From NCBI GenBank assembly GCA_030526115.1, contig JAUNDK010000003.1, forward strand, positions 5,947 through 69,946: 64,000 nt of DNA. Direction: 5' to 3'. The notes under the pieces are model-generated. The model saw only the letters and a program-made list of their open reading frames with translations, had not been told where the DNA came from and made no database searches. The stretch is from Clostridia bacterium. Lineage in GTDB: Bacteria; Bacillota; Clostridia; Oscillospirales; Acutalibacteraceae. Positions 40,626 through 49,907 of this stretch are shown here, one piece after another (the first letter of the stretch is position 1; each line of letters opens with the position of its first letter). Both the position numbers and the translations under genes were made by a program.

Positions 40626-43031
40626 TTATTTATTGTAATACTTTTCCGTGAATCTCACGGTATCCATGGCGTCTTTTCCGTAGAAATCCGCATGAATCAT
40701 GTCGGCATAGTCCTGAGTAAGAACCGCACCGCCCACCATAACGGTAATTTCGCTGTCATGTTCATGTAAAAGTTTGATAGTGTCCGCCATTGCAGGCACG
40801 GTTGTTGTCATGAGAGCGGAAAGCCCGACAAGCTTTGTGCCATGTTCGATACATGCATCAAGAACCAGCTGAGGATCAACATCCTTACCAAGATCATAAA
40901 CAGTGAAGCCATAGCTTTCCAGCATAACCTTAACAATGTTCTTGCCGATATCGTGAATATCTCCCTTTACCGTACAGAGTACAACTTCGCCTTTGGAAGA
41001 ACCCTCTGTGGCAGGAAGCTTTGCCTTAACCTCCTCGAAAGCGGCTGAGGCGGCCTCTGCGCTCATGAGTAACTGGGGAAGATAAGCCTTGCCCTTCTCA
41101 AAAGCCGCACCGATTTCATTGAGAGCGGGAATGATATGCTCGTTGATTACTGTGAGGGGTTCTGTGTTCTCAAGAAGAGTTTTTGCGCTCTCTATGGCAC
41201 TTTCTTTCATGCCCTTTACAACAGCATAATGAAGCTGAGAGCTGTTCTGTGTAATACTCTCTCCGCCTGTTTTCACAGCAGCACCGCTGACGATTACCTC
41301 ATCACCGATGGAGTCAGCATATTCGATATAATCCTGACATGCCTCATCCATGTTGTGCAGAGCCTTAAATGTGTGGAAGGCATCCATCATACCTCTGGAG
41401 TATGGGTTCATGATTGCACAGTTGAGTCCGTTTTCCAATGCACAGGTATAGAAGGTTGTGGTGATTTTTTCTCTCTTTGGCAGACCGAAGCTTATGTTGG
41501 AAACACCGAGGGAGGACTTGATTCCCATCTCTTTGAGCATTTTTACAGTCTTGAGTGTCTCAAGTGCCGCAGATGTATCAGAGGAAATGGTCAGGGCGAG
41601 AGGGTCAACTATGATGTCCTTGGTCTCGATTCCGTATTTCTTTGCCTCGTCAACAATCTTATTGACAACAGCGATTCTTTCTTCCGCTGTCTTTGGAATT
41701 CCGTTTTCGTCCATTGTAAGGGCGATGAGAGTTCCGCCGTATTTCTTTACGAGAGGGAAGACTGCATCCATTTTCTCCTGCTCACCGTTTACGGAGTTGA
41801 TGAGAGCCTTGCCGTTGTATATTCTCATGGCGGCGGCAAGAACTTCGGGGCTGGAGGAATCCAGCTGAAGCGGTACATCCGTTACGGACTGAATCTCCTT
41901 TACAACCTTGACCATCATTGTGGCTTCGTCAATTTCAGGTAAACCCACATTTACATCAAGAATATGTGCGCCGGCATCCACCTGCTTCAAAGCCTCATCA
42001 AGAATATAGCTGAGGTTTTCTGTTCTTAAGGCCTCTTTGACTTTCTTTTTGCCTGTCGGGTTGATTCTCTCACCGATGAGTATGGGCTTTTCAGCAATCT
42101 CTACCGCATTTGTGTATGCGGATACAAGGGTAATATCTTTCTCTCCGGGGAGCCTGAATTCAAGATCCTTTGTTTTCTCAATGAGTTTTGCGATGTATTC
42201 AGGTGTGGAACCACAGCATCCACCGAGGATTGTTGCGCCTATTTCCGCAATCTCAGCCATATATGTGCTGAATTCTTCTGCATCTACATTATACACAGTC
42301 TTGCCGTCCCTTACTTCAGGCAGACCTGCATTGGGCTTTACTATAATAGGAAGGGAAGAACAGGCCGCAAAACGCTTTACGGTGTTAATCATCTTATCAG
42401 GGCCGAGGGAGCAGTTCATACCGACTGCATCGGCACCCATACCCTCAAGCATGGCAACCATAGCCTCAGGGCTTGCACCTGTCATAAGCTTACCGCCCTC
42501 ATCGTAAACATTCATTACGAAAACAGGAAGGTCACAGTTTTCCTTTACCGCAAGAAGTGCCGCCTTGGTTTCAAGGCTGTCGTTCATGGTCTCTATGATA
42601 ACAAGGTCAACATCACATTCTTTTGCTACCTTTATATTGGAAGCGAAAACATCAACGGCGTCTTCGAAGGATAAATCTCCGAGGGGCTCAAGAAGTCTTC
42701 CAGTAGGACCCATGTCGAAGGCTATGTATTTTTCCTCACGGCCTTCGCATGCCTTGTGGGCGAGATTGATTGCCGCTTTGATGAGCTCATCGTAATTGTC
42801 ATACTTTAGCTTGTTTACACCGAAAGTGTTGGTGTTGAATACATCGGAACCCGCATCGAGATATGCATTATAGAGGGAGAGAATTTTATCGGGATTTGTA
42901 AGGTTCCAGTTTTCGGGACCTTCACCGGGCTTTAAACCCATACCCTGCAGAACAGATCCTGTTCCGCCGTCAAGGTAGATTCTTCTCTCCTTCATGAGTT
43001 CGGTAATTTTCTTTTTATTTTTAACAGGCAT
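40626..43031 (-). CDS. metH: Cobalamin-dependent methionine synthase, lacking the activation domain
   Basis: 801-residue enzyme that moves a methyl group from methyltetrahydrofolate to homocysteine via cobalamin. The modules in order are a homocysteine-binding barrel (about 10-300; zinc Cys in GMNCS and GGCCGS), a pterin-binding barrel (about 315-570; GERINPTGKKKVKEAL), a cap domain (about 590-680), and a B12-binding Rossmann domain with GDIHDIGKNI (DxHxxG). The C-terminal SAM-binding reactivation domain of E. coli MetH (about 1227 residues) is missing and is encoded separately just upstream (43128-43715). RBS GGAGGTATTAT. No SAM or B12 riboswitch is visible in this unit. Confidence 0.95.
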   Translation of the reverse strand: MPVKNKKKITELMKERRIYLDGGTGSVLQGMGLKPGEGPENWNLTNPDKILSLYNAYLDAGSDVFNTNTFGVNKLKYDNYDELIKAAINLAHKACEGREEKYIAFDMGPTGRLLEPLGDLSFEDAVDVFASNIKVAKECDVDLVIIETMNDSLETKAALLAVKENCDLPVFVMNVYDEGGKLMTGASPEAMVAMLEGMGADAVGMNCSLGPDKMINTVKRFAACSSLPIIVKPNAGLPEVRDGKTVYNVDAEEFSTYMAEIAEIGATILGGCCGSTPEYIAKLIEKTKDLEFRLPGEKDITLVSAYTNAVEIAEKPILIGERINPTGKKKVKEALRTENLSYILDEALKQVDAGAHILDVNVGLPEIDEATMMVKVVKEIQSVTDVPLQLDSSSPEVLAAAMRIYNGKALINSVNGEQEKMDAVFPLVKKYGGTLIALTMDENGIPKTAEERIAVVNKIVDEAKKYGIETKDIIVDPLALTISSDTSAALETLKTVKMLKEMGIKSSLGVSNISFGLPKREKITTTFYTCALENGLNCAIMNPYSRGMMDAFHTFKALHNMDEACQDYIEYADSIGDEVIVSGAAVKTGGESITQNSSQLHYAVVKGMKESAIESAKTLLENTEPLTVINEHIIPALNEIGAAFEKGKAYLPQLLMSAEAASAAFEEVKAKLPATEGSSKGEVVLCTVKGDIHDIGKNIVKVMLESYGFTVYDLGKDVDPQLVLDACIEHGTKLVGLSALMTTTVPAMADTIKLLHEHDSEITVMVGGAVLTQDYADMIHADFYGKDAMDTVRFTEKYYNK

Positions 43032-43127
43032 ATAATACCTCCGAATTTATAGGAATATCGAGTAAAGTATAACACCTACTCTGCGCAATTACAAGAATTG
43101 CCCTGCCGAAGCAGAGCAATAAATTTC

Positions 43128-43715
43128 TTATTTCTGTTCTCCGATAAATGCCGTAACACTCTTCATAGGCGACATAAGGAAAGACTCCGTCAGGGTGATT
43201 CCCAGTAACTTCTGAGCATTGACAGCACCGAGTATATCTTTCTGAAAACTGAGGGGAACATCACCGAAACCGGGGGAGAACCTCGGTCGGCAGTTTTTAC
43301 CCTGCTTTATATAATTGTTTGCATAATCCGCAAGCGCTTCCGCATAGGCAGAGGCAAGGGCATCCGTCACAAAATACTTTGCCTGACTTATTTTCGAGAG
43401 TCTCATCAGAAGTCTGTCCACACCGTGGCCGACGGTGGCGGCAAAGGTATAAACAACAGGGGAGTGCTGCAGGTTTTTGTTCAGAGTCTCGCTCTTTATT
43501 TTAACATATCCGAGGTCGATCACATTGTCGTCGGAGTAAACCGCATCGCTTATTGTGTAGCTGAATTTAGGTGTGATTACCTTTAACAGTTCCCTGCGAC
43601 ATGATTCTATCATCTCGTCGGTGTAACCACGCTCTGTACCGAGACGGCGGGCAACCTCGTTTTCATTTATGGGAAGTTCATCTGCAGGAACAGCTCTGTA
43701 AATAATTTCAGGCAT
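43128..43715 (-). CDS. Stand-alone methionine synthase activation (SAM-binding) domain protein
   Basis: 195-residue protein matching the MetH reactivation domain as a separate chain: KSETLNKNLQHSPVVYTFAATVGHGVDRLL and ADYANNYIKQ...RPRFSPGFGDVPLSFQKDI, the latter holding the RxSPGYGD-type SAM motif. It would supply SAM for reductive remethylation of oxidised cob(II)alamin on MetH. It sits between metF (2 bp apart) and metH in one operon, which makes the assignment secure. Confidence 0.92.
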   Translation of the reverse strand: MPEIIYRAVPADELPINENEVARRLGTERGYTDEMIESCRRELLKVITPKFSYTISDAVYSDDNVIDLGYVKIKSETLNKNLQHSPVVYTFAATVGHGVDRLLMRLSKISQAKYFVTDALASAYAEALADYANNYIKQGKNCRPRFSPGFGDVPLSFQKDILGAVNAQKLLGITLTESFLMSPMKSVTAFIGEQK

Positions 43716-43716
43716 A

Positions 43717-44577
43717 TTACTTTATAATTTCGCTTACATTGTTCATGATGGCGGCGGCAACATCAGGCTTGTTCATTGTGTAAATGTGAACCGCATTGAA
43801 GCCGTTTGCGTAAAGGTCGATAATCTGCTCTGTTGCAAATGCGATACCAGCCTGACGCATGACCGCAGGGTTGGAGCCGTATCTGTCAACGATTCTTAAG
43901 AAGCTCTGTGGAACAAAGGAGTTTGAGAGCTTAGCGGCTGTGGCAACCTGCTTTGCGTTTGTGATAGGCATAATTCCCGGTACAACAGGAACATCAATAC
44001 CTGCCTTTAAAAGTCTGTACATGTAGTTATACATAATGTCATTGGAGAAGAACATCTGAGTAACAAGGAACTCAACACCGCAGTCAATCTTTTTCTTGAG
44101 GTTTTCAATGTCCTGCTCTGCGTTGACTGAATCCGGATGAGTTTCGGGGTAACATGCACCGCCTATGCAGAAACCGCCGAAGTTTTTAATGTCCTCTGCA
44201 AGCTCACTGGCATAATGGTAGTCAAGATGATCCATATTCATGCCCTGCGGAATGTCACCTCTGAGAGCGAGAATGTTCTCGATGCCTTTTTCTTTTAACA
44301 TGGTAAGCTCTTCCTGAATTCTCTCCTTTGTGGAAGAAATACAGGAAAGATGGGCGAGAGAAGGCACGCCTTTCTCCTGAATGGAAGCGGCAATGTCCGC
44401 TGTAAACTTTGATGTTCCACCGCCTGCACCGTAGGTTATGCTCATATAGCTTGGCTTAAGATCGGCAATTTTAAGAGCAGTATCTTTAACAGGTTCAAAG
44501 ATTTCCTCGGTTTTGGGTGGGAAAACTTCAAAGGAAAAGCTTGGCTTATCTCCTTTGATTATGTCTATTATTTTCAT
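43717..44577 (-). CDS. metF: 5,10-methylenetetrahydrofolate reductase
   Basis: 286-residue FAD enzyme producing methyltetrahydrofolate for MetH. Family motifs: SFEVFPPKTEE near the N-terminus, SITYGAGGGTS, LALRGDIPQG, FLVTQMFFSND, and PVVPGIMPITN. Length is typical of bacterial MetF. It is the first gene of the metF-activation domain-metH operon and has its own promoter. Confidence 0.96.
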   Translation of the reverse strand: MKIIDIIKGDKPSFSFEVFPPKTEEIFEPVKDTALKIADLKPSYMSITYGAGGGTSKFTADIAASIQEKGVPSLAHLSCISSTKERIQEELTMLKEKGIENILALRGDIPQGMNMDHLDYHYASELAEDIKNFGGFCIGGACYPETHPDSVNAEQDIENLKKKIDCGVEFLVTQMFFSNDIMYNYMYRLLKAGIDVPVVPGIMPITNAKQVATAAKLSNSFVPQSFLRIVDRYGSNPAVMRQAGIAFATEQIIDLYANGFNAVHIYTMNKPDVAAAIMNNVSEIIK

Positions 44578-44620
44578 GTGGTAATACCTCGTTTAAATGC
44601 AAAGTAAAATAGTAGATTTT

Positions 44621-44649
44621 ATAATATCACAGTAATAAAGATTCGGCAA
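44621..44649 (-). promoter_or_regulatory. Promoter of the metF-metH operon
   Basis: Minus strand: TTGCCG (44644-44649), 17-nt spacer, TATTAT (44621-44626), 44 bp before metF. No S-box or cobalamin element lies between. Confidence 0.6.
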
Positions 44650-44677
44650 CAGTAAATTTCACCATTGCCGAAAAAAC

Positions 44678-44925
44678 TTATTTGTTTTCAGATTTCTTAA
44701 GCGCCCCTTTTTCTTTATTTCTTAAATACAAGATTCTGAAAAAAGCAATTATCGCATCATCGGTATAATCCATTGACCGAAATACGGAAATACAGTGTTC
44801 TGTCCGCAGTTCATAAAAAAGACTGTGGTTTTTGGATTCCTCCGACCGTTTTGCGTATCTTTCCTCATTTTTCTTCTCAGTATTCGGTATTCATCAATGA
44901 ACTGCTTACAAAATGTCTCTCCCAT
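44678..44925 (-). pseudogene. Remnant of a small gene with two homopolymer frameshifts
   Basis: No single frame is long, but three pieces join into one plausible protein of about 82 residues. It starts MGETFCKQFIDEYRILRRK at 44925. It changes frame at an AAAAA run to NEERYAKRSEESKNHSLF and RSMDYTDDAIIAFF. It changes again at a seven-T run to FRILYLRNKEKGALKKSENK, ending at 44678. The span of 248 bp is not a multiple of three. The start lies 2 bp after the stop of the neighbouring membrane gene, as in an operon. I do not recognise the family. It may be real decay or two sequencing errors. Confidence 0.5.
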
Positions 44926-44927
44926 GT

Positions 44928-45383
44928 TTATCTACCCATAATATCCCTGAAAATATCAGAACCGATGCCTGAGTATAAATAGAACACATAAACGGCAATA
45001 AGACCGTAAGTCAGATAATACTCTATCTTAGAAAATGTTTCGTTTGCCTTATAATCATCCTCAGTCATTTCTCTTATTTTCTGATATGATGTGATGCATG
45101 CCGGAATCATCATGCCGAAAAACAGTACGCCGTAGAAAATATTTCCGAAAATCAGGTTGGCAATTCCAAAAGCAAGCATTACAAAAGGAGCTCTGAGATA
45201 GTAAAACAGCTTTTTTCTTGCCTGGCTTTTTACATCTTTGACTGCATCTTTTTCTGTCCAGGCTTCTTCACAAATATCAAGCCTTGAATTATAACCTCTC
45301 CAGATTTTCTCTTCTTCGTAATAAACTGTTTCGATGTCTTTTTCGGATGTAACTTTTCTGAACATCTCGATGATGTTTAACAA
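44928..45383 (-). CDS. Small membrane protein of unknown function
   Basis: 151-residue protein with a charged N-terminal half (EKDIETVYYEEEKIWRGYNSR) and about three hydrophobic segments near residues 68-95 and 125-142. I recognise no family. The start is uncertain: the TTG at 45383 gives the full length, with AAAGGA about 12 bases upstream. An internal ATG seven codons in is also possible. It would be followed in an operon by the frameshifted remnant 44678-44925. Confidence 0.55.
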   Translation of the reverse strand: MLNIIEMFRKVTSEKDIETVYYEEEKIWRGYNSRLDICEEAWTEKDAVKDVKSQARKKLFYYLRAPFVMLAFGIANLIFGNIFYGVLFFGMMIPACITSYQKIREMTEDDYKANETFSKIEYYLTYGLIAVYVFYLYSGIGSDIFRDIMGR

Positions 45384-45588
45384 TGTATATTCATTCCTTT
45401 CTGAACTGTGATTACATTATACAGGACGTACGAACGGACAAAAAGATTTTAAAAAAGCGAAATAAATTAATCTATTTTATTTTAGTGGCGAAATAGAAAT
45501 ATATCCTCGTCAAAATGCTTAAAAGGAACTGATTGTTTATGTGTGATTATTACAAAACACCAAACTTGAAGAATTTACATTTTATTGC

Positions 45589-45617
45589 TTGAAAAAAATA
45601 CTGCAAAGGTCTAAAAT
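45589..45617 (+). promoter_or_regulatory. Probable promoter of the PAP2 gene; rest of 45384-45710 empty
   Basis: TTGAAA (45589-45594), 17-nt spacer, TAAAAT (45612-45617), about 95 bp before the ATG. The rest of this 327-bp AT-rich gap holds no gene or strong hairpin that I can see. Confidence 0.5.
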
Positions 45618-45710
45618 ATAGCAGATTTATGAAAACTGCACTATTATCAGCATATATTAAAAATGTTATAATAATGCGCCCTGAAAAGAAGCTCACGAAA
45701 GGGGATATTT

Positions 45711-46421
45711 ATGACAAACAGCATGATAAAAAAGATTAAACGTCTTGCGTTTATCTTAGCCGGTGGCGGACTTTATTTCATGGCTTTTTTCTTTGTGGAA
45801 GACAGAAAAGTTCCCGTTACCATCTTGCATACACCGCTTGATGATATTATTCCGTTCTGCGAATATTTCATCATACCCTACCTTATGTGGTTTGTGTTTG
45901 TAATTGCGGCGGTGCTTTATTTTACATTGTTCAATGAAAAAGACAATGAGTTCCACAGTTTTATCGCATCTCTCATATTCGGTATGGGGCTGTTTATTCT
46001 CATCAGTTTCCTCTTTCCGAACGGACAGAATTTAAGACCGGATCTCGGTATGGGAAACAACATTTTCCAGAAGGCATGTATAAGACTTTACGGAAACGAT
46101 ACATCCACAAATATTCTTCCAAGCCTGCATGTTTATAATGCCGTTGCCTGTAACATTGCGTTTTCCAAGAACGAGAGGGTAAGAAACAGGCCTGTGCTCA
46201 TCACATTTATCAATGTTCTCACAGTTATGATTGTTCTCTCAACGATGTTCCTCAAGCAGCACTGTGTAATTGATGTTGTAGCCGCACTTGTTCTCAACTA
46301 CATTGCTTATCTTGCATTCTACAAGGCAGCCTATGCCGCTAAGGTTTCTGAAAAGCTCAGCGTGATTGAGAATCATGGTTTTATGGCTTATCGTCGCAGA
46401 AGAAGACACGATACTCACTAA
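45711..46421 (+). CDS. PAP2 superfamily membrane phosphatase
   Basis: 236-residue integral membrane protein with about six transmembrane helices. It shows the PAP2 motif set ILPSLHVYNAVA (PSxH) and KQHCVIDVVAA (HxxxD), matching the inositolphosphotransferase/Aur1-like branch. Such enzymes dephosphorylate or exchange head groups on lipid phosphates, such as undecaprenyl or phosphatidyl species. The substrate is not known here. The ATG follows AAAGGGG. It is a single gene with a terminator shared with the converging acyltransferase remnant. Confidence 0.82.
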   Translation: MTNSMIKKIKRLAFILAGGGLYFMAFFFVEDRKVPVTILHTPLDDIIPFCEYFIIPYLMWFVFVIAAVLYFTLFNEKDNEFHSFIASLIFGMGLFILISFLFPNGQNLRPDLGMGNNIFQKACIRLYGNDTSTNILPSLHVYNAVACNIAFSKNERVRNRPVLITFINVLTVMIVLSTMFLKQHCVIDVVAALVLNYIAYLAFYKAAYAAKVSEKLSVIENHGFMAYRRRRRHDTH

Positions 46422-46428
46422 AATGGAA

Positions 46429-46465
46429 AAGCGTCGGATTTTTGTCCGGCGCTTAATTTATTTAT
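46429..46465. terminator. Bidirectional terminator between the PAP2 gene and the acyltransferase remnant
   Basis: AAGCGTCGGA and TCCGGCGCTT form a 10-bp stem with one G-U pair, followed by AATTTATTT. A T-rich loop gives A/T tracts on both strands. Confidence 0.75.
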
Positions 46466-47633
46466 TCGAGTTTCTTTTTCAGTATTTTTGTTATGGGTTT
46501 CTCGAATAAGTATGTTACGGTAATGGCGATTGCTATGGCTGATACCCATGCTGTAAGGTTGTATTTTTTCATCCACATTTCGTCACCCAGGATATTCGGT
46601 GGGTCATTCCCTTCCCAGCCGGGAATTCTCAGTCTGTATTTGAGCCATACGGCGATCTGCTGGTGCCACAGATAGACGTTGAAGCTTATTCCCGCGAGGA
46701 AAGCGGTAATTTTTCTGAAGGGCAGTCTCACTCCGAACAGCATTGTAATAAGCAGCAGTGCAAAAAGACAGGCAATAGGTATTCTGTTGAGAAGCTGAGT
46801 ATAATTGATTTTTTCGGATACAGCCTGTTTTTTCAGCGCAAGTGTCAGAAGATATACCGCGACGGGAATCATCAGGGTAAAGAATATCCTGACGGTTTTA
46901 TAACCGAAAAAGCTTTTTCGTATAAGTTTTGCGTAAATAAATGCACAGCCCATACCAATTGCAATAACACCGAGAAAAGCCGGAAACTGATTGAACATTT
47001 CTCTGAATCCTTCTGAACCATAGCTTTTCAGTGTACCGAAAGTATAACAGTACTGAATTCCGAACATGAAAAGTGATATCAGCAAAGGGTGCTGAAGCCA
47101 TGGTTTTACTATCCGGGGAAAAATGATATAAAACAGAGCAAAAACCGTCAGTGTCCAGGTTACACCGTTTAAATCTGTGGAAAGATAGCTTTCCGGGAAA
47201 AACATCTGTGTAAAGCTCAGGTGTGCAAGCAGATCAATCGCAAGTTTTTTGACATGCCTTTTTCAATAAGCGTGATAATAAACGGAACCATAATCGAGAG
47301 ATAATACCCAGGTATAAGTCGTATGGCTCTCTTTTTGTAAAATCTCAGCGTATCGCCCAGACGAATATCTTTAATATCACCGTTTTCAACCCATTCGTTG
47401 GCATAGGGAAGAAACAGGCAGAATGCAGAGAGCATAATCAGTGCATCAACCCAGAGATAACCCGTTCTCACCCAGAAATCCATTTTTCCGGCACTCACCC
47501 AGCTTTGCTGCCATATATGGTACCATGCCACGGTAAAAACAGCGATAATTCTCAGATAATCGGCAGCTTCGGGTCGCTTGTAATCGGCACCTGCAAAAGG
47601 TGACTGAAAATTTTTTCTGAAAATATCTTTCAT
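46462..47633 (-). pseudogene. Acyltransferase 3 family gene split by a frameshift
   Basis: Two adjoining frames together make one full membrane acyltransferase. The first (from ATG 47633, RBS GGGGGTGA) holds the N-terminal family motif YLRIIAVFTVAWYHI and stops soon after LIEKGMSK. The second (ending 46462) continues with the remaining hydrophobic helices (SLFMFGIQYCY, FNVYLWHQQIAVWL, LFEKPITKIL). Reading across the TTTTTT run at 47245-47250 with one extra base restores a continuous chain (SKKLAIDLLAHLSFTQMFF). Either the gene is inactivated or the homopolymer was miscounted. The second half has its own ATG at 47205 but no proper N-terminus. Confidence 0.8.
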
Positions 47634-47779
47634 AATATTCACCCCCATGTATATAATATATCATATATCGAATAATTAAGCCATACGGAAGAAAATATCG
47701 GAATAATTTACAAAGTGTTCAACAAGTTTTAATGCTCTTGGTTTATTATAAAATAACAGTTTATCATAGAGGAGCTATA

Positions 47780-48697
47780 ATGTTCGGTTACATAAGACCC
47801 ATGAAGGGTGAGCTGAAAGTAAAAGAATACGAAGAGTACAAGGCGGTTTACTGTACACTGTGTAAAGAGCTGAGTCGCCATTACGGTGTTCTTGCCAAGT
47901 TTGCTCTCAGCTTTGATATGACTTTTTATGCCGTTATGGCCCTGGATATGTCCGGGGCGAAACCTCAGGTAAGAAAAGGTCACTGTGTGGTAAATCCCGC
48001 AAAGAAATGTAATTTCATCTGTGAGGGCAGAGAAGAATATCACAAGGCGGCGGCACTCACTGTGCTTACGGTTTATTATAAGCTTATTGATAATATCGCC
48101 GACGAAAAGGGAATAAAAAAACTCGGTGCAAAAATGCTGAAGCTCATAGTAAACGGAGCTTACAGAAAGGCAAAGGCCGATTTCCCACGCTTTGATGAGA
48201 TTATCGCAAAAATGACAGAAGCTCAGACCATTGCTGAAAAAGATGAAAACTACAGTATAGATTCCTGTTCGGCACCGACAGCGGATGCACTGGCTGAAGT
48301 TTTCGCAGAGCTTGCGGGGAATGACAGCATGAAGGAAACGGTGCTTCGTCAGTTCGGCTATTTTTTCGGCAGATGGATTTACGCCATGGATGCCGCTGAT
48401 GATTTACAGAAAGACCTGAAAGACGGCTCATTCAATCCGTTTATCAGAAAGCTCGGTCTTGAGGGTAAAACCGAAATTCCCGAAGAAGACAGAGAAAAGT
48501 GCGATAATTACTGTAACGAGGTATTAAACGCCAACGCAGGTATGATGAATTCGGCACTTAATCTTCTCGAAATGGGAAGATATGAAAATATAATAAGAAA
48601 TGTTACGGAACTCGGTCTCGCAGAAGTTCAGAGAGAGATTCTGTTCCTGCATATACATGATAAGAAAGGTAAAAAGGAGTATGAAAGATCCATATAA
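47780..48697 (+). CDS. DUF5685 family protein
   Basis: 305-residue soluble protein starting MFGYIRPMKGELKVKEYE, with CTLCKELSRHYG close behind. It is mainly helical and has scattered cysteines (GHCVVNPAKKC, SIDSCSAPT, DNYC). It fits the uncharacterised DUF5685 family of Clostridia. The all-helical pattern with YAMDAADDLQKDLKDGSFNPF recalls an Asp-rich active-site helix of isoprenoid-like folds, but this is only an impression. The ATG at 47780 follows GAGGAG. It overlaps the J-domain gene by 17 bp, so the two are translationally coupled. Confidence 0.75.
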   Translation: MFGYIRPMKGELKVKEYEEYKAVYCTLCKELSRHYGVLAKFALSFDMTFYAVMALDMSGAKPQVRKGHCVVNPAKKCNFICEGREEYHKAAALTVLTVYYKLIDNIADEKGIKKLGAKMLKLIVNGAYRKAKADFPRFDEIIAKMTEAQTIAEKDENYSIDSCSAPTADALAEVFAELAGNDSMKETVLRQFGYFFGRWIYAMDAADDLQKDLKDGSFNPFIRKLGLEGKTEIPEEDREKCDNYCNEVLNANAGMMNSALNLLEMGRYENIIRNVTELGLAEVQREILFLHIHDKKGKKEYERSI

Positions 48698-49331
48698 AGT
48701 ACTGGGAGTTTCTCCTTCATCTTCAGATGAAGAGATTAAGAACGCTTACAGAGCACTGGCAAAGAAATATCATCCGGACCAGTACGCAGGCAACCCGCTT
48801 CAGGAAATTGCCGACGAGAAGATGAAAGAAATCAACGAAGCATACGATACCATAGTTGCCCAGCGTAAGAACGGCAATGCCGGCGGATACAGCAGTGGCT
48901 ACGGCAGATCTTCCTATGGCGGTTACGGTTACACAGGAACCAACACAAATTACGGTAATACGGATTTTGCAGATGTAAGACGTTTCATAAACATGAACCG
49001 CATCACAGATGCCGAGCAGATTCTTAACGGTGTACCGGGGGAGAGAAGAAACGCAGAGTGGAATTTCCTCAAGGGCTCATGTCTTTACAGACGCGGTTAT
49101 CTCGAGGAGGCAAGGGATTATTTCTCAAGGGCCTGTGAGATGGACCCAAGCAACAGGGAATATGCTTCCGCATACAATCAGGCTATGAACTACCGCGCAG
49201 GAAACTACGGCGGTTACAATCCCAATATGACAGGCACAGGCAGCTGCAATACCTGTGATGTATGTAACACTCTCATCTGCGCCGACTGCTGTTGTGAGAT
49301 GATGGGAGGCGACCTGATACCATGCTGTTAA
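48681..49331 (+). CDS. J-domain protein with TPR-like region and Cys-rich tail
   Basis: 216-residue co-chaperone-like protein. Residues 1-65 are a J domain with intact HPD (KYHPDQ), which would stimulate an Hsp70 (DnaK). A Gly/Tyr/Ser linker follows (about 70-100), then TPR-like helices (about 105-170: RITDAEQILNGVP, YLEEARDYFSRACEMDPSN). The C-terminus is strikingly rich in cysteine (CNTCDVCN, CADCCCEMMGGD, ending PCC: ten Cys in about 27 residues), suggesting metal or Fe-S binding. The ATG at 48681 follows AAAAAGGAG. It lies between the DUF5685 gene and a membrane protein gene. Confidence 0.85.
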   Translation: MKDPYKVLGVSPSSSDEEIKNAYRALAKKYHPDQYAGNPLQEIADEKMKEINEAYDTIVAQRKNGNAGGYSSGYGRSSYGGYGYTGTNTNYGNTDFADVRRFINMNRITDAEQILNGVPGERRNAEWNFLKGSCLYRRGYLEEARDYFSRACEMDPSNREYASAYNQAMNYRAGNYGGYNPNMTGTGSCNTCDVCNTLICADCCCEMMGGDLIPCC

Positions 49332-49350
49332 GCGGCGGTATCGGAACAAT

Positions 49351-49890
49351 ATGAAAAATTCACTCAGGGTGGCTCTGTGCGGATTGATGGCAGGGCTTTC
49401 CATAGTCATAATGTTTCTTGCGGGAATTATACCCACCATGACCATAGCGCTCCCGGCTCTGGCAGGATGCATGCTCATACCAATAACCGCTGAGTGCGGA
49501 ACTAAATACGGCTTTACTGTTTTTGCCGTGGTGAGTATTTTAGGCTTCTTTGCGGTAAGCGACAGGGAAGCGTGGCTCATGTATGTACTGTTCTTCGGGT
49601 ACTATCCTGTTCTGTACGGAGTTCTCGACAGAATCAGAAACGGAAAAGTAAGATATGCGGTAAAGCTTCTGATATATACGGCAGCGTGTCTTGCGGAATC
49701 TTACCTTGCGATATTCATTCTGGGAATCCCCCTGGAAGAAATGGGTAATTTAGGCATATGGTCATACGTGATTCTGCTCGCTTTAGCCGAGGTGGTTTTC
49801 ATGGTTTATGACAGGGCTATCAGAAACCTTATTGTGCTGTATTTTGCCAGATTCAGGAAGCCTTTAATGAAAATTCTCGGGAAGAAATAA
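49351..49890 (+). CDS. Hydrophobic membrane protein, ECF-S-like
   Basis: 179-residue protein with about six transmembrane helices, starting with the typical small-residue first helix [23 protein letters not shown]. The fold resembles substrate-specific S components of ECF transporters or YoaK/DUF2232-like proteins, but no substrate motif is recognisable. It follows the J-domain gene by 19 bp and likely shares its transcript. Function unknown. Confidence 0.65.
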   Translation: MKNSLRVALCGLMAGLSIVIMFLAGIIPTMTIALPALAGCMLIPITAECGTKYGFTVFAVVSILGFFAVSDREAWLMYVLFFGYYPVLYGVLDRIRNGKVRYAVKLLIYTAACLAESYLAIFILGIPLEEMGNLGIWSYVILLALAEVVFMVYDRAIRNLIVLYFARFRKPLMKILGKK

Positions 49891-49907
49891 AAAAATTAAA
49901 AAAGTTG

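Noticed and set aside
40270..40638. Open frame of 122 codons on the plus strand across the potABCD leader
   Set aside because: No ribosome binding site, it runs through the promoter, leader hairpins and metH terminator, and it has no recognisable domain. The minus-strand 68-codon frame in the same place was rejected for the same reasons.
44578..44680. SAM (S-box) or cobalamin riboswitch upstream of metF
   Set aside because: Looked for the conserved cores. Only about 45 nt separate promoter and start, with no fitting structure.
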